From Halichondria panicea (lineage: Eukaryota > Porifera > Demospongiae > Suberitida > Halichondriidae), in assembly GCF_963675165.1 (NCBI RefSeq), contig NC_087392.1, forward strand, positions 1 to 64,000: a stretch of 64,000 bases of DNA, read 5' to 3'. A program made the translations under genes and the position numbers. The number at the start of each line of letters is the position of its first letter. The first letter of the stretch is position 1. Shown here piece after piece: positions 24,057 to 38,849 of the stretch. A model generated the notes under the pieces. That model was not told the DNA's origin, made no database searches, and saw nothing but the letters and a program-made list of their open reading frames with translations.

Positions 24057-26079
24057 CTGCAAACAGAACATGCAGTCATTGATCAGGTTAGTAATCCTCC
24101 CTGGGTCCCAGAGCAGCATGGCTTGTCCGTACCTGGGGGAGAGAGGAAACAAAAACAGTGAGAGAATAACACACTAGTACAGTAGCTAGTAGGAGGAGCT
24201 GTGTGCATTGTGGTTGCAAGAGAACAAGCAAATGCATGCATGGTTACATTGAGCACAGCAGTTCAAACAAAACCATCCACTCAACACAATACAATACCAG
24301 CCAATCACCACCACAGCTGACATTGTCATCACAATATAATTATTACCAATACTCCCACAATCCAATTTCAAACATGCAGTGTTGTTGTGCAGAGAAGAGA
24401 TGACCAATCAATTCTACAACCATGCAAGACTGCACCACAAGACCACCAGATAATCATAATCAACACAATACCAGACAAATACAAACATCATGTCAAACCA
24501 ACTGTGCAGAGAAGAGACAGAACTTCCCATAATAAACCCACCACAACAACCAATCAAATCGACCAATCACAGGACCACTACCAGTAGTTTCCTTGCCCAA
24601 GGGACTAATACAATAAGGGCATAATAAACTAAAGGGACCCTGTGACTGTGAGTACCATTAACTGAGCACAGAAGTAATCAACCAGAATGTGTGGGATGGT
24701 TCAACAACAGTAGACTCACAGAGACAACACCTCCTTGCTCTTGAAGCCCTTGTCGACTCCAGTTGCAACAAGCCTGGCACGCAAGGCTTGCACAAGTGCT
24801 CAAGACTACTCTTCACTAATCCAGTCAAAGGCTACAGTTCCCTTGGCACACCTATAGTTTAGTTAAAGCCTGAACTTACCAATTCCATGTGCAGTAGGCA
24901 CAGAGTTAAGATCCTAAAAAGCCGTTATAACAGATTAGCATAAGCCAAGAAGCAGCAGTTGTCCAACTATATTATAGCTAGCTATTTCTAATGATCCTAG
25001 CTAGCTAACTAACTATTGGAACTGATAACGAGATCTTAACACTCCCAATTATGGCAGGATCCTGTGCTGCTTTCCCTTTAGGCAGGTACTAACAGCAGAG
25101 TGCTCCCTCAATAGACTGGAGTGCCATGAGTAATCCATCATTGCACCCCGAAGGCTGGTTCAACAACGGTTCCAAGAACAAGAAGATGCTGTCCTGCGAC
25201 CCGACTGTTGAAGAACCTTCCACACACATTCTGATTGATTACTTGAGTGCTACGGACACCCCCCCCCCCCCCACCAAGGGTTCAAGGCCATGCAGGTAAT
25301 AGACTCTTAGCCACGCGTACATGAAAAACAAATTATAAGCGCAACACCAACACGAGTTTAGACATGCATACATGCATTCAACGTGCGCTTGCTGGCAAGT
25401 ATGTATCTATTAAGCTGCATGACCTACACACCTCACAGTCAAGAAGGGGCCACACTTAAAACACCAGGAATACAAGGGCAAAATAATCACCAACCAGAAA
25501 AGTCCACGCTCAACAAAAAGCAAACAACACCGGTACGCTCAAGGCCAGAGTGAACAATCTAATCAATAGCTGCAACACACGCAACAAGCTAGCTACAGAT
25601 ATTAAGATGAACATACAGAAGTACAGTTTTAACTTACAATAGACTCATGCAGCCTGCACTGCTTCCGATGATCCATCTCTATCTCTTTCCTTCCATGACT
25701 GGAAAATCCTCGCGCTGCTCCGCTGGAAAGGTTGCGATGGTTCTGCAACACAGTGGAAGGTTTTCGAAGGTTCTGCAACACGGTGGAAGGCTCGCGATGA
25801 TTCTGCAACACGGTGGAAGGCGCGCGATGATTCTGCAACACGGTGGAAGGTTTGCGCTGGTTAAGGTTCTGCAAAAAAATCAAGTCAATAGCAATCAGTA
25901 CATGTAATAGACAGCAAACAATGCCACAATGCTCCACAAGGCTTCCTAGTCTAACATTCCTGCAAACATGCGAGATACAAGCAAAGAAACTCACCTCTTC
26001 CAGCAAGACACTTGGCTTCTTCTTCAATCTTCAAAGGAACTGAGCTTCTGGAACTGGATCTGAGAATATTCCAGGCCAT
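24057..26079 (-). CDS. Possible unrecognised gene, three phase-compatible exons
   Basis: In transcript order: 26079-25995 starts MAWNILRSSS and ends at a GTGAGT donor. 24798-24720 reads ALVQALRARLVATGVDKGF and ends at GTGAGT. 24132-24057 reads YGQAMLLWDPGRITNLINDC between CCCCCAG and GTATTG. Junction phases agree (1, then 2), and the peptide has the look of real protein. I do not recognise the family. Weak points are a poor acceptor for the middle exon (TTGAG), a 1.2 kb intron that is long for this locus, and no clear 3' end below 24057. A non-coding transcript or a chance open stretch remains possible. Confidence 0.3.
25700..25866 (-). repeat. 30-bp minisatellite x5
   Basis: Five near-exact copies of a unit that on the - strand contains CCTTCCACCGTGTTGCAGAA. 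Each copy resembles a pyrimidine tract plus an AG acceptor. The ORF through it is a 10-residue repeat (KPSTVLQNHR). Confidence 0.85.
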
Positions 26080-26268
26080 TGACGTCAGGAGATGCCATGG
26101 AGACCGGACCGCAGGAGTAGACTCTACTAGCTACAAGGTGTTGCGAGTATTGTGGGTGTCCTGTCCAAAAGCTCCACTTTATGCGCTAGCCTCGATTCCA
26201 GGCCGCTCAGGCCTTGTGAAGGAGGCTATTTATGCGCATGCTTATTTTATTATTATTGTATTGTAGCA
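26080..26268. promoter_or_regulatory. Bidirectional promoter of TRMT61A with a CRE palindrome
   Basis: 190 bp separate the TRMT61A start codon from the opposing candidate start. A perfect TGACGTCA (CRE/ATF-type) lies at about 26080-26087. A small imperfect hairpin with TAGCCTC...GGAGGCTA arms occupies about 26187-26228. Confidence 0.4.
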
Positions 26269-27623
<1,355 letters not shown>

Positions 27624-27707
27624 TAACTTGTTATCAAGACCCTTGATGTTATTCTGTGCAATATTTTGCTGAATTATTCTTATTCTTGTTTTCAACAAAA
27701 CAATTGA

Positions 27708-27927
27708 TACCGTATTACTAGAATATTTTGCGGGTGAAAAACCTTTGCGAATGAGCCAAATCAGCAGAACATTTGACCCTTTGCGATATAACTATTGCGT
27801 TCTGGCAAGGATCGTGTGTATTTACTAGTAATAATTTAGGTTTTGCGGATTTTATTGTTGCGAATTGATCAACCATCGCAAAGTTCGCAAATGTTTGATG
27901 CTCGCAAAACATTCTAGTAATACGGTA
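27708..27927. mobile_element. 220-bp MITE with terminal inverted repeats
   Basis: The ends are inverted copies: TACCGTATTACTAGAATATT at the left, and the reverse complement of the right end is TACCGTATTACTAGAATGTT, continuing with mismatches for about 50 bp (both contain TTTGCGA). It has no coding capacity. The terminal TA could be a duplicated TA target, as for Tc1/mariner-derived elements. Confidence 0.85.
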
Positions 27928-28680
27928 CCTGTGGTGAAACTTGTCCATTCCATACAACAGCAATATCTGTGTACATGTAACTTGGCTGTAACCACAGTAA
28001 AAAGATAATGATTATGAATATCATTAAACCATGTTGATGCAGTAAGCAGCAAGCACTAAGTCCTAATTATAAAATCGTGTAACAGCCTCATAAAACATAT
28101 CCATATGCCAATGAAAACTCGGTTGAGAATAGTGTATTATTGACCTTGCTTGACCCAATATAATTATTTTGCAAGTTTCCCTATATTTATACAAACAAGA
28201 GCCTAAGAGGTGCATGTGGCGGTGTCGGTGTGGTAGGCAAAGCATCACTGAATAAGTAGCATGATATGGGTGTAGTGTTATCTTGAAACTGATGAGAACC
28301 CCAGACACTTTGATACACCATTCTCAATTGAGAGCTCTTGGCATATGGAGCTGTTCTGAGGCTGTGCAAAGTCATTATCATGGTGTACACTGTACAGTAT
28401 AAGCCTTGCCCAATTATGCTAGCATAATTTTGAGACTAATAGGGCATTGAGCATTATGCCAGCCTAATAGGCAAAAAATATTAGCCTATTAGGTAATTTT
28501 TACCAAATTTTGGTATATAGAAAGTATGATTTTATAGAAGCATCTGTGGTGTTGCAGTATAATTCTCATTGATCAAGAATAATGGGTAATAATTAAAGAC
28601 TAATAAAAGACTAATAGGTACAATGAATGAGACTTGCAATTGGAGACTAGACTAATAGGTAAAATTTTGAGCATAATTGG
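27928..28680. other. Intergenic, AT-rich, no gene seen
   Basis: A stretch near 28390-28680 is rich in short direct repeats of CTAATAGG and is bounded by inverted copies of a GCCTTGCCCAATTATGC-type sequence (28407 and 28670). It may be another small palindromic element of about 290 bp. Confidence 0.5.
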
Positions 28681-28689
28681 GCAAGGCCT

Positions 28690-29420
28690 ACTGTATATAC
28701 AGTGCTTCATATATGCATGTGGTTACAACAGCCAAGTTACCCAAAATATTGCTAGTGTATAACTTGAATTCTGTGGATCCAATGTCAAAAATTTTATGAT
28801 TTTCTGAAAGCTCAGAAAAAGACCTTTCCAATGGTGTCATCAAACTTTGTATTTGAGAGATAAAAGTATTTGCCAATTTGGTGATACCATGGATTATAGC
28901 CCATGGTCCGAGGCCGAAAAATGTCAAATTTAGACTCCAAAGAAGTTTTGGATTAAAACATATCATTTGAAAGGTCTTTTTCTAAGCTTTCAGAAAATTA
29001 GAATATTTTTGACATTGGATGAACGGTACTCAAGTTAATGGCTGTTGAAAGATGTTCCCCCTGCACAATTTAATCAATGGTTTTGGGACTCTTTCAGCTG
29101 CTATAACTTGAATTCTGTGGATCCAATGTCAAAAATTTTATGATTTTCTGAAAGCTCAGAAAAAGACCTTTCAAATGGTGTCATCAAACTTTGTATTTGA
29201 GAGATAAAAGTATTTGCCAATTTGGTGATACCATGGATTATAGCCCATGGTCCGAGGCCAAAAAATGTCAAATTTAGACTCCAAAGAAGTTTTGGATTAA
29301 AACATATCATTTGAAAGGTCTTTTTCTAAGCTTTCAGAAAATTAGAATATTTTTGGCATTGGATGAACAGTACTCAAGTTAATGGCTGTTGAAAGATGTT
29401 CCCCCTCCACAATTTGGTTT
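28690..29420 (-). repeat. Palindromic satellite family, about 345-bp unit, two copies
   Basis: Two tandem copies spaced about 344 bp apart, in reverse orientation relative to the large block at 54650-56660. Shared marks are TCTGTGGATCCAATGTCAAA, GAAAGACCTTT-type blocks and the central CCATGG...CCATGG palindrome. ORFs here are repeat-derived. Confidence 0.85.
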
Positions 29421-29448
29421 GGACTCTTCCAGCTGCTACTACATGTAC

Positions 29449-29937
29449 TACAGTGTAGTGCACTTGCAACAAAACCACAATTTATAGGTATGATAATCAA
29501 AACTGAAAGGGAAAATCATATTTAGCATACATGTCGTTATTTCGGTCACTTCTGATTCTACAAAATGAATAATTCTAGCACATATTATTCTGAGAATAAT
29601 AAAGACAGAACCTAATCTACCAAAAAGGGAAAGTTGGGACCAAGACACTCCAACTTGATTATGTACTTGACAGGAGAATGATGCATTCAAAAGTTAGAGT
29701 TATTGATTCGTAAAGAAATGAAGAAAAGTCCCCCAAGAGGGAATCGAACCCATGTCTTATCTATCATATGATCTACGAAGCCACCACCCTAACCACTAAG
29801 GCACTCCCAGAGATCTTTATAAGCCTATACAGATTAGGGGATTAGTTTAGGGTTTTAGGCTAGATGAAATAAAATATTATTGTGGTTTTTTTGCTGTAAG
29901 GTAATTCTCTGTTGCAAGTGCACTGCAATCCACTGTA
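29449..29937 (-). mobile_element. TIR element carrying a tRNA-like module
   Basis: Ends are inverted: TACAGTG...GTGCACTTGCAAC on the left and GTTGCAAGTGCACTGCAATC then CACTGTA on the right. Inside, on the - strand at about 29734-29817, is a tRNA-like block with an A-box-like CCTTAGTGGTTAGGGTGG and a B-box GGGTTCGATTCCC. The acceptor arm does not pair, so it is not a functional tRNA. The same module recurs at 35569-35870 and near 56985-57184. Confidence 0.75.
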
Positions 29938-30137
29938 AAATAATAATTTTAATAAACCATCAGATACAATACAATAATAACAATAGCTACAGTTCACTGG
30001 ATCTACACTAGTACTGTGTCCATCTATATATACACTAGCACTAGAACGGCATTATTGATCAGTCACAGTTGGTGAAGTGAAACTCTTCCTGCAATACAAA
30101 CATGGGTAAGGGATACACTCACTATGCAAACTAAGGC
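29938..30137. other. 3' flank of HGD
   Basis: Short AT-rich intergenic sequence that must contain the HGD 3' UTR. Nothing else is seen. Confidence 0.4.
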
Positions 30138-32213
30138 TTACTGTGCAGGAGGGTTCGTAGGGTCAAAGTGTTTGTGTAGTCCTTGCCAGCACTTGTAATA
30201 AGAGGGGTCCAATGTGAGGCAGCTCTTCTCTCCCCACTCTGTCACACACATGCTGAACATGCTCTCAAACATGAACGCCTGCAGGGTTCATAGAGGTCAA
30301 TCAATACATGGTGACACAGGGTTCACATAGGTTAACACACGGTGACCTGACATGCAACAACCAAATCAGACAATCGACAATCCCAACTAGAAATCAAAGG
30401 TAGCTATCAAAGCAAGCCCATTCAGCTGAAAATTAAGTCGCTGAAAAAGGAGCCATTTGGCAAGCTACTTGGGAAGTCATAATAAGTAATAGATGCATTC
30501 TGTAGCTCTGACTTGGTGTGAGCAAATCAAAGTTCTGGTAGGGAAGACTCACGGTACAATGTATGTAGGTCATGCTTTTCCATCAACATTTTAAGATTTG
30601 GGCCCATTAGCAAGTGTTGTAAGGACGTCACTCTCACTTGTGTGCCCTCCAGTTTGACTGGAGACAATGGAGCAGCAGAAGAGGCTTTAGAGAATGCATC
30701 AGCATCAGGGCCATGCGGAGTCATCATACTGTGTAGAGTGGCTCCTCCTGGCATAAAGCCTTCCTGTTTAGCCTCATACCGACCATGGATGAGCCCCATA
30801 AACTCACTCATGCAGTTCCCTACAGGAAGAATAGCATACCTCACTTGAAATGTGGAGTCAACATAGCTACAGTGAACACAGTAAGACAATACATCATGTG
30901 CGTCCATAGCTACAGTGAACACAGTAGGACAATACATCATGCGTCCATAGCTACAGTGAACACAGTAGGACAATACATCATGCGTCCATAGCTACAGTGA
31001 ACACAGTAGGACAATACATCATGCGTCCATAGCTACAGTGAACACAGTAGGACAATACATCATGCGTCCATAGCTACAGTGAACACAGTAGGACAATACA
31101 TCACGCGTATAGTCTACACACTGCAAGAGTAGATAAGCTTCTGCTTTTTTTCAAGCGAAGTGAAAATGGTGGTAGGAAATATTGCAGTGACTAATATACT
31201 GACTCACTGTGGTACCAAGGAGGTCTGAAAGTGTGCTCTTGTACACACCATCTAGGAGGGAAGATGACAAAGTCAGCCAAAGCCACTCCAGGAGTAGAGC
31301 TAGGAGCAGTGAGTACAGTGAATATGGAGGGGTCCTGGGAATAGATACATTGGTTCTATATACTCAAAGGGGCAGTGAGATACTTACACAATGATCGAAT
31401 GAAACAGCATTGACTGCCATGAACCTGCTCAGATCGTACTTATACGGGTAGTAGTTACCGTGCCAACCAACCACATCAAATGGAGAGTGGTCCTGTGTGT
31501 GTGTGGGCGGTAGTGTGTGTGTGTGTGGGTGGTGGTCTTACCTGCTCAGCTGAGAATAGCTCTCCCTGGAACTTTGACACAACGATGTATGGCTTCTCTT
31601 TGTCTTCGTACCAAGCGACTGGACACAAAAAGTCTCGAGGGTTCGCAAGACCGTTCGCACCTACAGTTACCATGGATACACAGTTACCAATGATAATGGA
31701 CATTTCAGAGTGGTGCTGTATATATTCCCATACATGTACGCTATGAGTGTTGTATTGAAACAGCCACAGCTAGTGTATGTAATTATAGCGTGTGTATTTA
31801 CCAATAGGGCCTAGTTGAGGTAGTTGGAAGTGTGCTCCAAATACCTCTAGGATGTATCCTCGTGAAGGTCCACTCACTGCCACTGAAAAGCGCTGACCTT
31901 GCTGTATTACTAGGATCTCATTAGACGTCACTTCCAAACACCCAAATTCAGTGATGACACTCAGAGCACCTTGTTGAGGAACTGCAATTAAGGGGCTCAT
32001 AATGACAGGGGCAGAGAGAGAACAACTCCTCACCAATCAAGAAGTCACCATCAGCATTGTACATACACTTATTGTCCATGGACTGGTTGCAAGTGTACAC
32101 ATGAATAGCAATTCCATTTCTGAGCTTTGGGTCTCCAGCTCCACACACTGTATGCAGGCCCTACACATACACAGCTTAACACATGCACACACGCACACAC
32201 ACACACACGCGCG

Positions 32214-32276
<63 letters not shown>

Positions 32277-32697
32277 CTACGAAGTCTGTTGGTTTGTCAG
32301 GCATGGTGAATGGCTTCCAGCGCATCTGTAGGGTGAGGGGTAAGAGTGGGCGGGAGTATAATATAGGGGGGTACCTGATTGGGGTTAGGGGGCCAATCAA
32401 AAGTGTTAGTGAGGTCTCCTTTGCTCATGCGTTGGAAGGGTTGATGGACTACTGAGGGACGAATGCGATACAGCCAGCTCCTCCTGTTGCTCTCACGAGG
32501 AGCTGTAAACGCAGTCCCAGACAACTGCTCACAATACAGACCGTAAGGACAATTCTGAGGATTGTTCTGAAATACAACAGCTCATGATAATCCAATGCAA
32601 GGCACACCGTCCTCACCTGTCCTACAGGCAGGGCTCCAGGTAGCGCCTCAGAGGAGATCTCACTACCAAACCCAGGATGATAGCGCAGACACTCCAT
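30138..32697 (-). CDS. HGD: Homogentisate 1,2-dioxygenase
   Basis: Ten exons in transcript order (32697-32617, 32566-32375, 32325-32275, 32160-32034, 31981-31802, 31660-31542, 31492-31388, 31334-31208, 30819-30638, 30278-30138) give 434 aa with agreeing phases; human HGD is 445 aa. Family blocks run in order: [50 protein letters not shown] and [15 protein letters not shown]. Iron-binding candidates are His and Glu in [20 protein letters not shown] and the His in MTPHGPDAD. The enzyme opens the homogentisate ring in tyrosine and phenylalanine breakdown. The start gives MECL rather than MAEL, with no nearby alternative. Confidence 0.96.
30862..31105 (-). repeat. 38-bp minisatellite x6 in HGD intron 8
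   Basis: Six near-identical copies of a unit including AGCTACAGTGAACACAGTAG and ACAATACATCATGCGTCCAT, lying between exons 8 and 9 of HGD. Confidence 0.9.
32188..32274 (-). repeat. (CA)n / (TG)n microsatellite directly at an HGD donor
   Basis: On the sense strand the repeat starts at the donor of HGD exon 3 (GTAGAG|GTGTGTGTG), so the splice donor is part of the repeat. Confidence 0.85.
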
Positions 32698-32904
32698 TCC
32701 TATATCCTATATCAATCCACTTCAGCACTGTCCAGCTAGCTAGTCTGGGGTCGTTATTCGATCCAAGGCATGAAGTAGCCCCACCCACCTTTATGATTTA
32801 TTGCAGCAGAATATAAACTCATTTCAAACACATTTCCATTACAACAATGAGCCAAACTAGTAAGCACACTAACAGAGAGCAGTCAGTCAGTGAGGCATGG
32901 CTAA

Positions 32905-33781
32905 CTATAAAGATGGTGTTGTAGCAGTAGCCTTGACTTTCCTCCTCTCCTGGACATCCCAGTTATACACTCTGGCCATGTCCACCTCAATGGTGGTGAT
33001 CTGATCCTTGACTCTATCCAGCTCACTCTGCACTTGAGTCAATGAACCTTTGGCAGTGGAGAGGTTCTGAGTTAACATGGCTGCCCCTTCCTCAATAGGG
33101 TACTCAAGCATCACATTCGCCTGCACACAAGCAGAGGCAACATTAGAAAACAATGAAGTGCACGACACAAACATTAACTAGATGTCACATAGCAGATTAT
33201 TCACTATGTTCAAGCTTGCTGGGATCTGGGATATAGCTTTGTGTAATTTTTATGAAATAAACAGTTTTGGCAAGCTACTTTCGAGGTCATAACTTCACTA
33301 ATATTGAGGAGATGCATTCCGTACCCCAAGCCATAACATGATAGAGTCAGTGTGAGGTATGTCTGCAGTGGCAAACACACTATCAGAGAGCATATAGTTG
33401 GTAGTGATGAGTCTGCCCTCTTTCTGCTTGCTCTGTAGAGTGGCCACAGTGTCCAGAGAAGTTTGTATCTCAGGGATTTGATCACGCAGCCTGCACACAC
33501 ACCCGTCAGTACACACGCGCACACACACACACACACACACACAAAGGTCACCTCTTCTTCTTTTGACTCAGATTATACTCCATGAATTTGTATTTCTTGT
33601 AGAGCTCATCAAAGCGCCTAATAACCACCTCAGCTGAGGGATTCTCTGGCTTGGCCATGAAAGACTCCACGTCATCCTGCATCACACACACACACTCACA
33701 TACATATACACTGACTGTAAGGACACTCACGAGAAATATGGCCTCAGGAATAGTACTGCTCAGCTCCTTCTCCACCTCCAT
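32905..33781 (-). CDS. VBP1: Prefoldin subunit 3 (VBP1)
   Basis: Four exons in transcript order (33781-33731, 33676-33552, 33490-33325, 33120-32905) give 185 aa with agreeing phases. An N-terminal helix (SAEVVIRRFDELYKKYKFME), a beta-hairpin region (NYMLSDSVFATADIPHTDSI, then LWLGANVMLEY) and a C-terminal helix (VQSELDRVKDQITTIEVDMA, then RVYNWDV) make the alpha-prefoldin fold. Prefoldin passes nascent actin and tubulin to the CCT chaperonin. Length equals the family norm. It shares a 132-bp divergent promoter with the AKR gene. Confidence 0.94.
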
Positions 33782-33913
33782 GCTGCTCTATCCAATTATA
33801 CGATCCATGCTTCAGAAGTTCAAAGTTCAGCATTAGGTATTGAAATATTGAAACACTTTGCATGATATGTTGTCGAGCGACCCTGTACCAGATCTACACA
33901 CCGTAAAGAAAGA
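33782..33913. promoter_or_regulatory. 132-bp divergent promoter, VBP1 / AKR1A1-like
   Basis: Only 132 bp lie between the two start codons, so both genes must share regulatory DNA. No TATA box at a convincing spacing was seen. Confidence 0.5.
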
Positions 33914-36102
<2,189 letters not shown>

Positions 36103-36291
36103 CTCTGACTCTTTAGAAACTATAGCCACAGAATAGCCACAGGTGTTAGTTTATTTTTTAGTTTTTATAATTATTAGACAGTTGAGTTGACCAAAAAACA
36201 ATTTTTACAATGATAAGTACCAGGGTACCTAGTTATGTATACAAGCAGGAGTGCACTCCTGATACAAGTGATGGGTTGGTTAATCATTATA

Positions 36292-38714
36292 TCAATAAAG
36301 GTGTGAGGGTGATAGTTGGGAGCTAGCTTGTCGTGCAAAGTTCTGCTCATTTCTTTGCCTTGCTAGTTTCCTTGCCTGTGCCTCTGTGTGGCTAATAGAG
36401 TGAGAGCTCCTGGTACCATAGTAACTACCAAGCTTCTTGAGGGAACTATACTTGCTCACATTATCAGCAATCTGCATAAGCAAATACATGCATTATAATA
36501 ATACCCCACTCTAAGAAAGGCCAACTACACAACATAAAGGCCAGGTCCCAAATGAATATGAAGCAACCAAGGCCAGCTCTGTGTATAAGAGCCAACACTC
36601 TGTATTATACTGAGGGGTTCCACTGTACATGATTATACCTCTTTCTCCACGGGATTGCTCATTCTGCTGCCATGTATGTCCAGTACAGTGAGTGTTGTAT
36701 TGCTCTGACAGAGGACCTCACACAGTCTAGTCCCACCCTCATCTCCAAATGGATTGTCTCCAATTAGCAGCATATCGAGACCAGAGTTGACTGCCAGGCA
36801 CTCTGCAAGTGCTGCCACTGCATTGTCTCCCAACAGGTTGCTAGAGAGTAGTACTTTACGCAGCGATTGATTGTGTCTCAACATGTCAGCAATGCTCTTG
36901 CCTCCATCATCAGCTAAAGAGAAGGGAGTAGTGAGTCTGTCATAGCACTACCAAACACCTACTAAATGCAACTTTTAAATTTAAAATCGGACGTTCTTAG
37001 TAGTACAAGTACAACCCTCAAAGGCCTGATTCTAAAATACCCACATATAATTATAGACCAGGCTCTTCAATTGCTGATTCAATGCTATCAAACAGCTACT
37101 AGTTAGGGCACCTATTTGGTTTCCTCCTAATCCGAGGGATCGCAGAGTGGTGTTCAACTTGAGTGCTGCTGCTAGATGTCCCGCCCCCTCATCTCGTATC
37201 TCATTACCCCCCAAACCAATAGACTGCAGACTGCACACGTTGTCTGAGAGTGGAGATATTGTAATCTCTATATCTAATGTTTGTATGAACTATAATTATT
37301 ATACTCATGCTGCTATAACTTCGTAAGCTCAGAATAGTGACGTAGAATCTTATTCCACAGTTTTAATTTTTCAGATTAGCTAATGCTCTAAAATGAATGC
37401 CCTGGATTAATCCGCTATACAGTACCTTGCAATAGAGTGGCTAGATGCAGTGCCCCCTTGTCCCCCAGCTCATTGCCCCCCAGACCCATCCACAGGAGAC
37501 TGTTGTTGTCCTGTAGACTCTGGGAGAGAGCCCAAGCACCTTCTGCTCCAATGTGGTTACTACCCAGTCCAATCCACAGCAGTGTCTTGTTGCCCTACAC
37601 ACACACAACAATATTTAGACTATAGAATAACAACATTCACAATATGGGATTGTTAGCATTCTGTTGGAGCTAGTAACGTGAACAGTGGACACAATTCCTC
37701 CCACCAAACTATACTTGTTGTATACCCAAACACACACACACACACAGTAGTAATTGCACACACCATCAGTGTAACTGACACACTGACATGGCTCCTTGTA
37801 AATGTGTAGCGGACATTGTTACCTGCAGCCCCTCTGCCAAGCGTTGTGCTCCTTGTCCTGAGATATCATTCTGCCAGAGAGACAATCCCTCCAGTTTAAA
37901 GTTGAGTTTGAGAGATCCTCCCAAATACTGAGCACTCACATCTGTCAGACTGTTGGTCCCCACTTCTAGAGTCACTAGTGTTCTGTTCCTACACAGAGCT
38001 GTAGAGTGGGTGAGTGTGAGAAGTGGAGTGGGCGGGAATGATAGCTCTTACCAGTGGCCAAAGCCTCAAGTCCTCTGTCTCCAATATCACAGTTATTGAG
38101 GGCAAGATGTTGTAGTACTTTGTTAGTCTCTAGTACAGCAGCTAGACTCTCTGCACCCTCAGGGCCAATCTGTGCAGCAAGTGAGTGGGTGTATGACTGG
38201 GAAAGGGGAAGGGCTGACTGACTGACTGACTGTACCTGCTCATTGTCTGATAGGTTGAGTTTGGTGATGTTGCAAGTGAGGAAAGAGTTGCACAGTGTGT
38301 CTGATATGTGCTGAACACTCACAGGGCCCACACCACAGCCTACCACACTCAGCTCCTCTACAACACTGCACAGGGTGGAAATAAGGTGATAGGCTTTAAA
38401 GTAAACACATCTCCCTGGAGACACAGTATATTTTACATAAACAACTGAGTAGACATGGCAATAATCCTGTACATTAGAGGCCTACCTAGAGTCTATAGTG
38501 AGGTAGCTAGAGCCTTTAGTGAGGCAGCTAGAGCCGTTAGTGAGGCAGCTAGAGCCTATAGAGCCAGGTACCTGTTCCTTCTGAGAGCTTCAGAGAGCTT
38601 CCTAATAGACTTGTCTGATACTTGCAAGCCCTCCACTTTGACCTCAGTAGTTCCACTACCATTCTCCTTAATATCCCTGCGCAGATGACTCAGTTTAGAG
38701 GCGTCCTGGCCCAT
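36292..38714 (-). CDS. Ribonuclease-inhibitor-type leucine-rich-repeat protein
   Basis: Exons in transcript order: 38714-38572, 38365-38236, 38169-38052, 37998-37823, 37594-37426, 37243-37059, 36913-36639, 36471-36292; about 458 codons. The start MGQDAS fits N-myristoylation. Most of the protein is 28-residue RI/NLR-type LRRs (ITKLNLSDNEQIGPEGAESL, LLWIGLGSNHIGAEGAWAL, LQSIGLGGNEIRDEGAGHL), then a basic Ser-rich tail. It could act as an LRR adaptor; I cannot name an orthologue. The exon 6-7 junction fails: phases differ and about half an LRR is missing where a repeat fragment sits (36960-37030). A cryptic exon there or a damaged gene are both possible. Other junctions agree. Confidence 0.7.
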
Positions 38715-38849
38715 GGCTGCAGCCTGGAATAGTGATCAGTGTGTTGTGTGTATCTTGTTGCTTGAGACTTGAGGACCTCCCACTAATAATAATCATATTC
38801 ATATCATACCGATGGTCTAGGTCGGCGGGGGGGGGTGTGTCGACACAGC
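38715..38849. promoter_or_regulatory. 135-bp divergent promoter, LRR gene / LEM-TIR gene
   Basis: The start codons of two probably immune-related genes face away from each other across 135 bp. A 10-base G run lies near 38826-38835. Confidence 0.5.

Noticed and set aside
29734-29817. Functional tRNA gene
   Set aside because: A- and B-box-like blocks are present, but the acceptor and anticodon stems do not pair, and the block recurs inside a TIR element.
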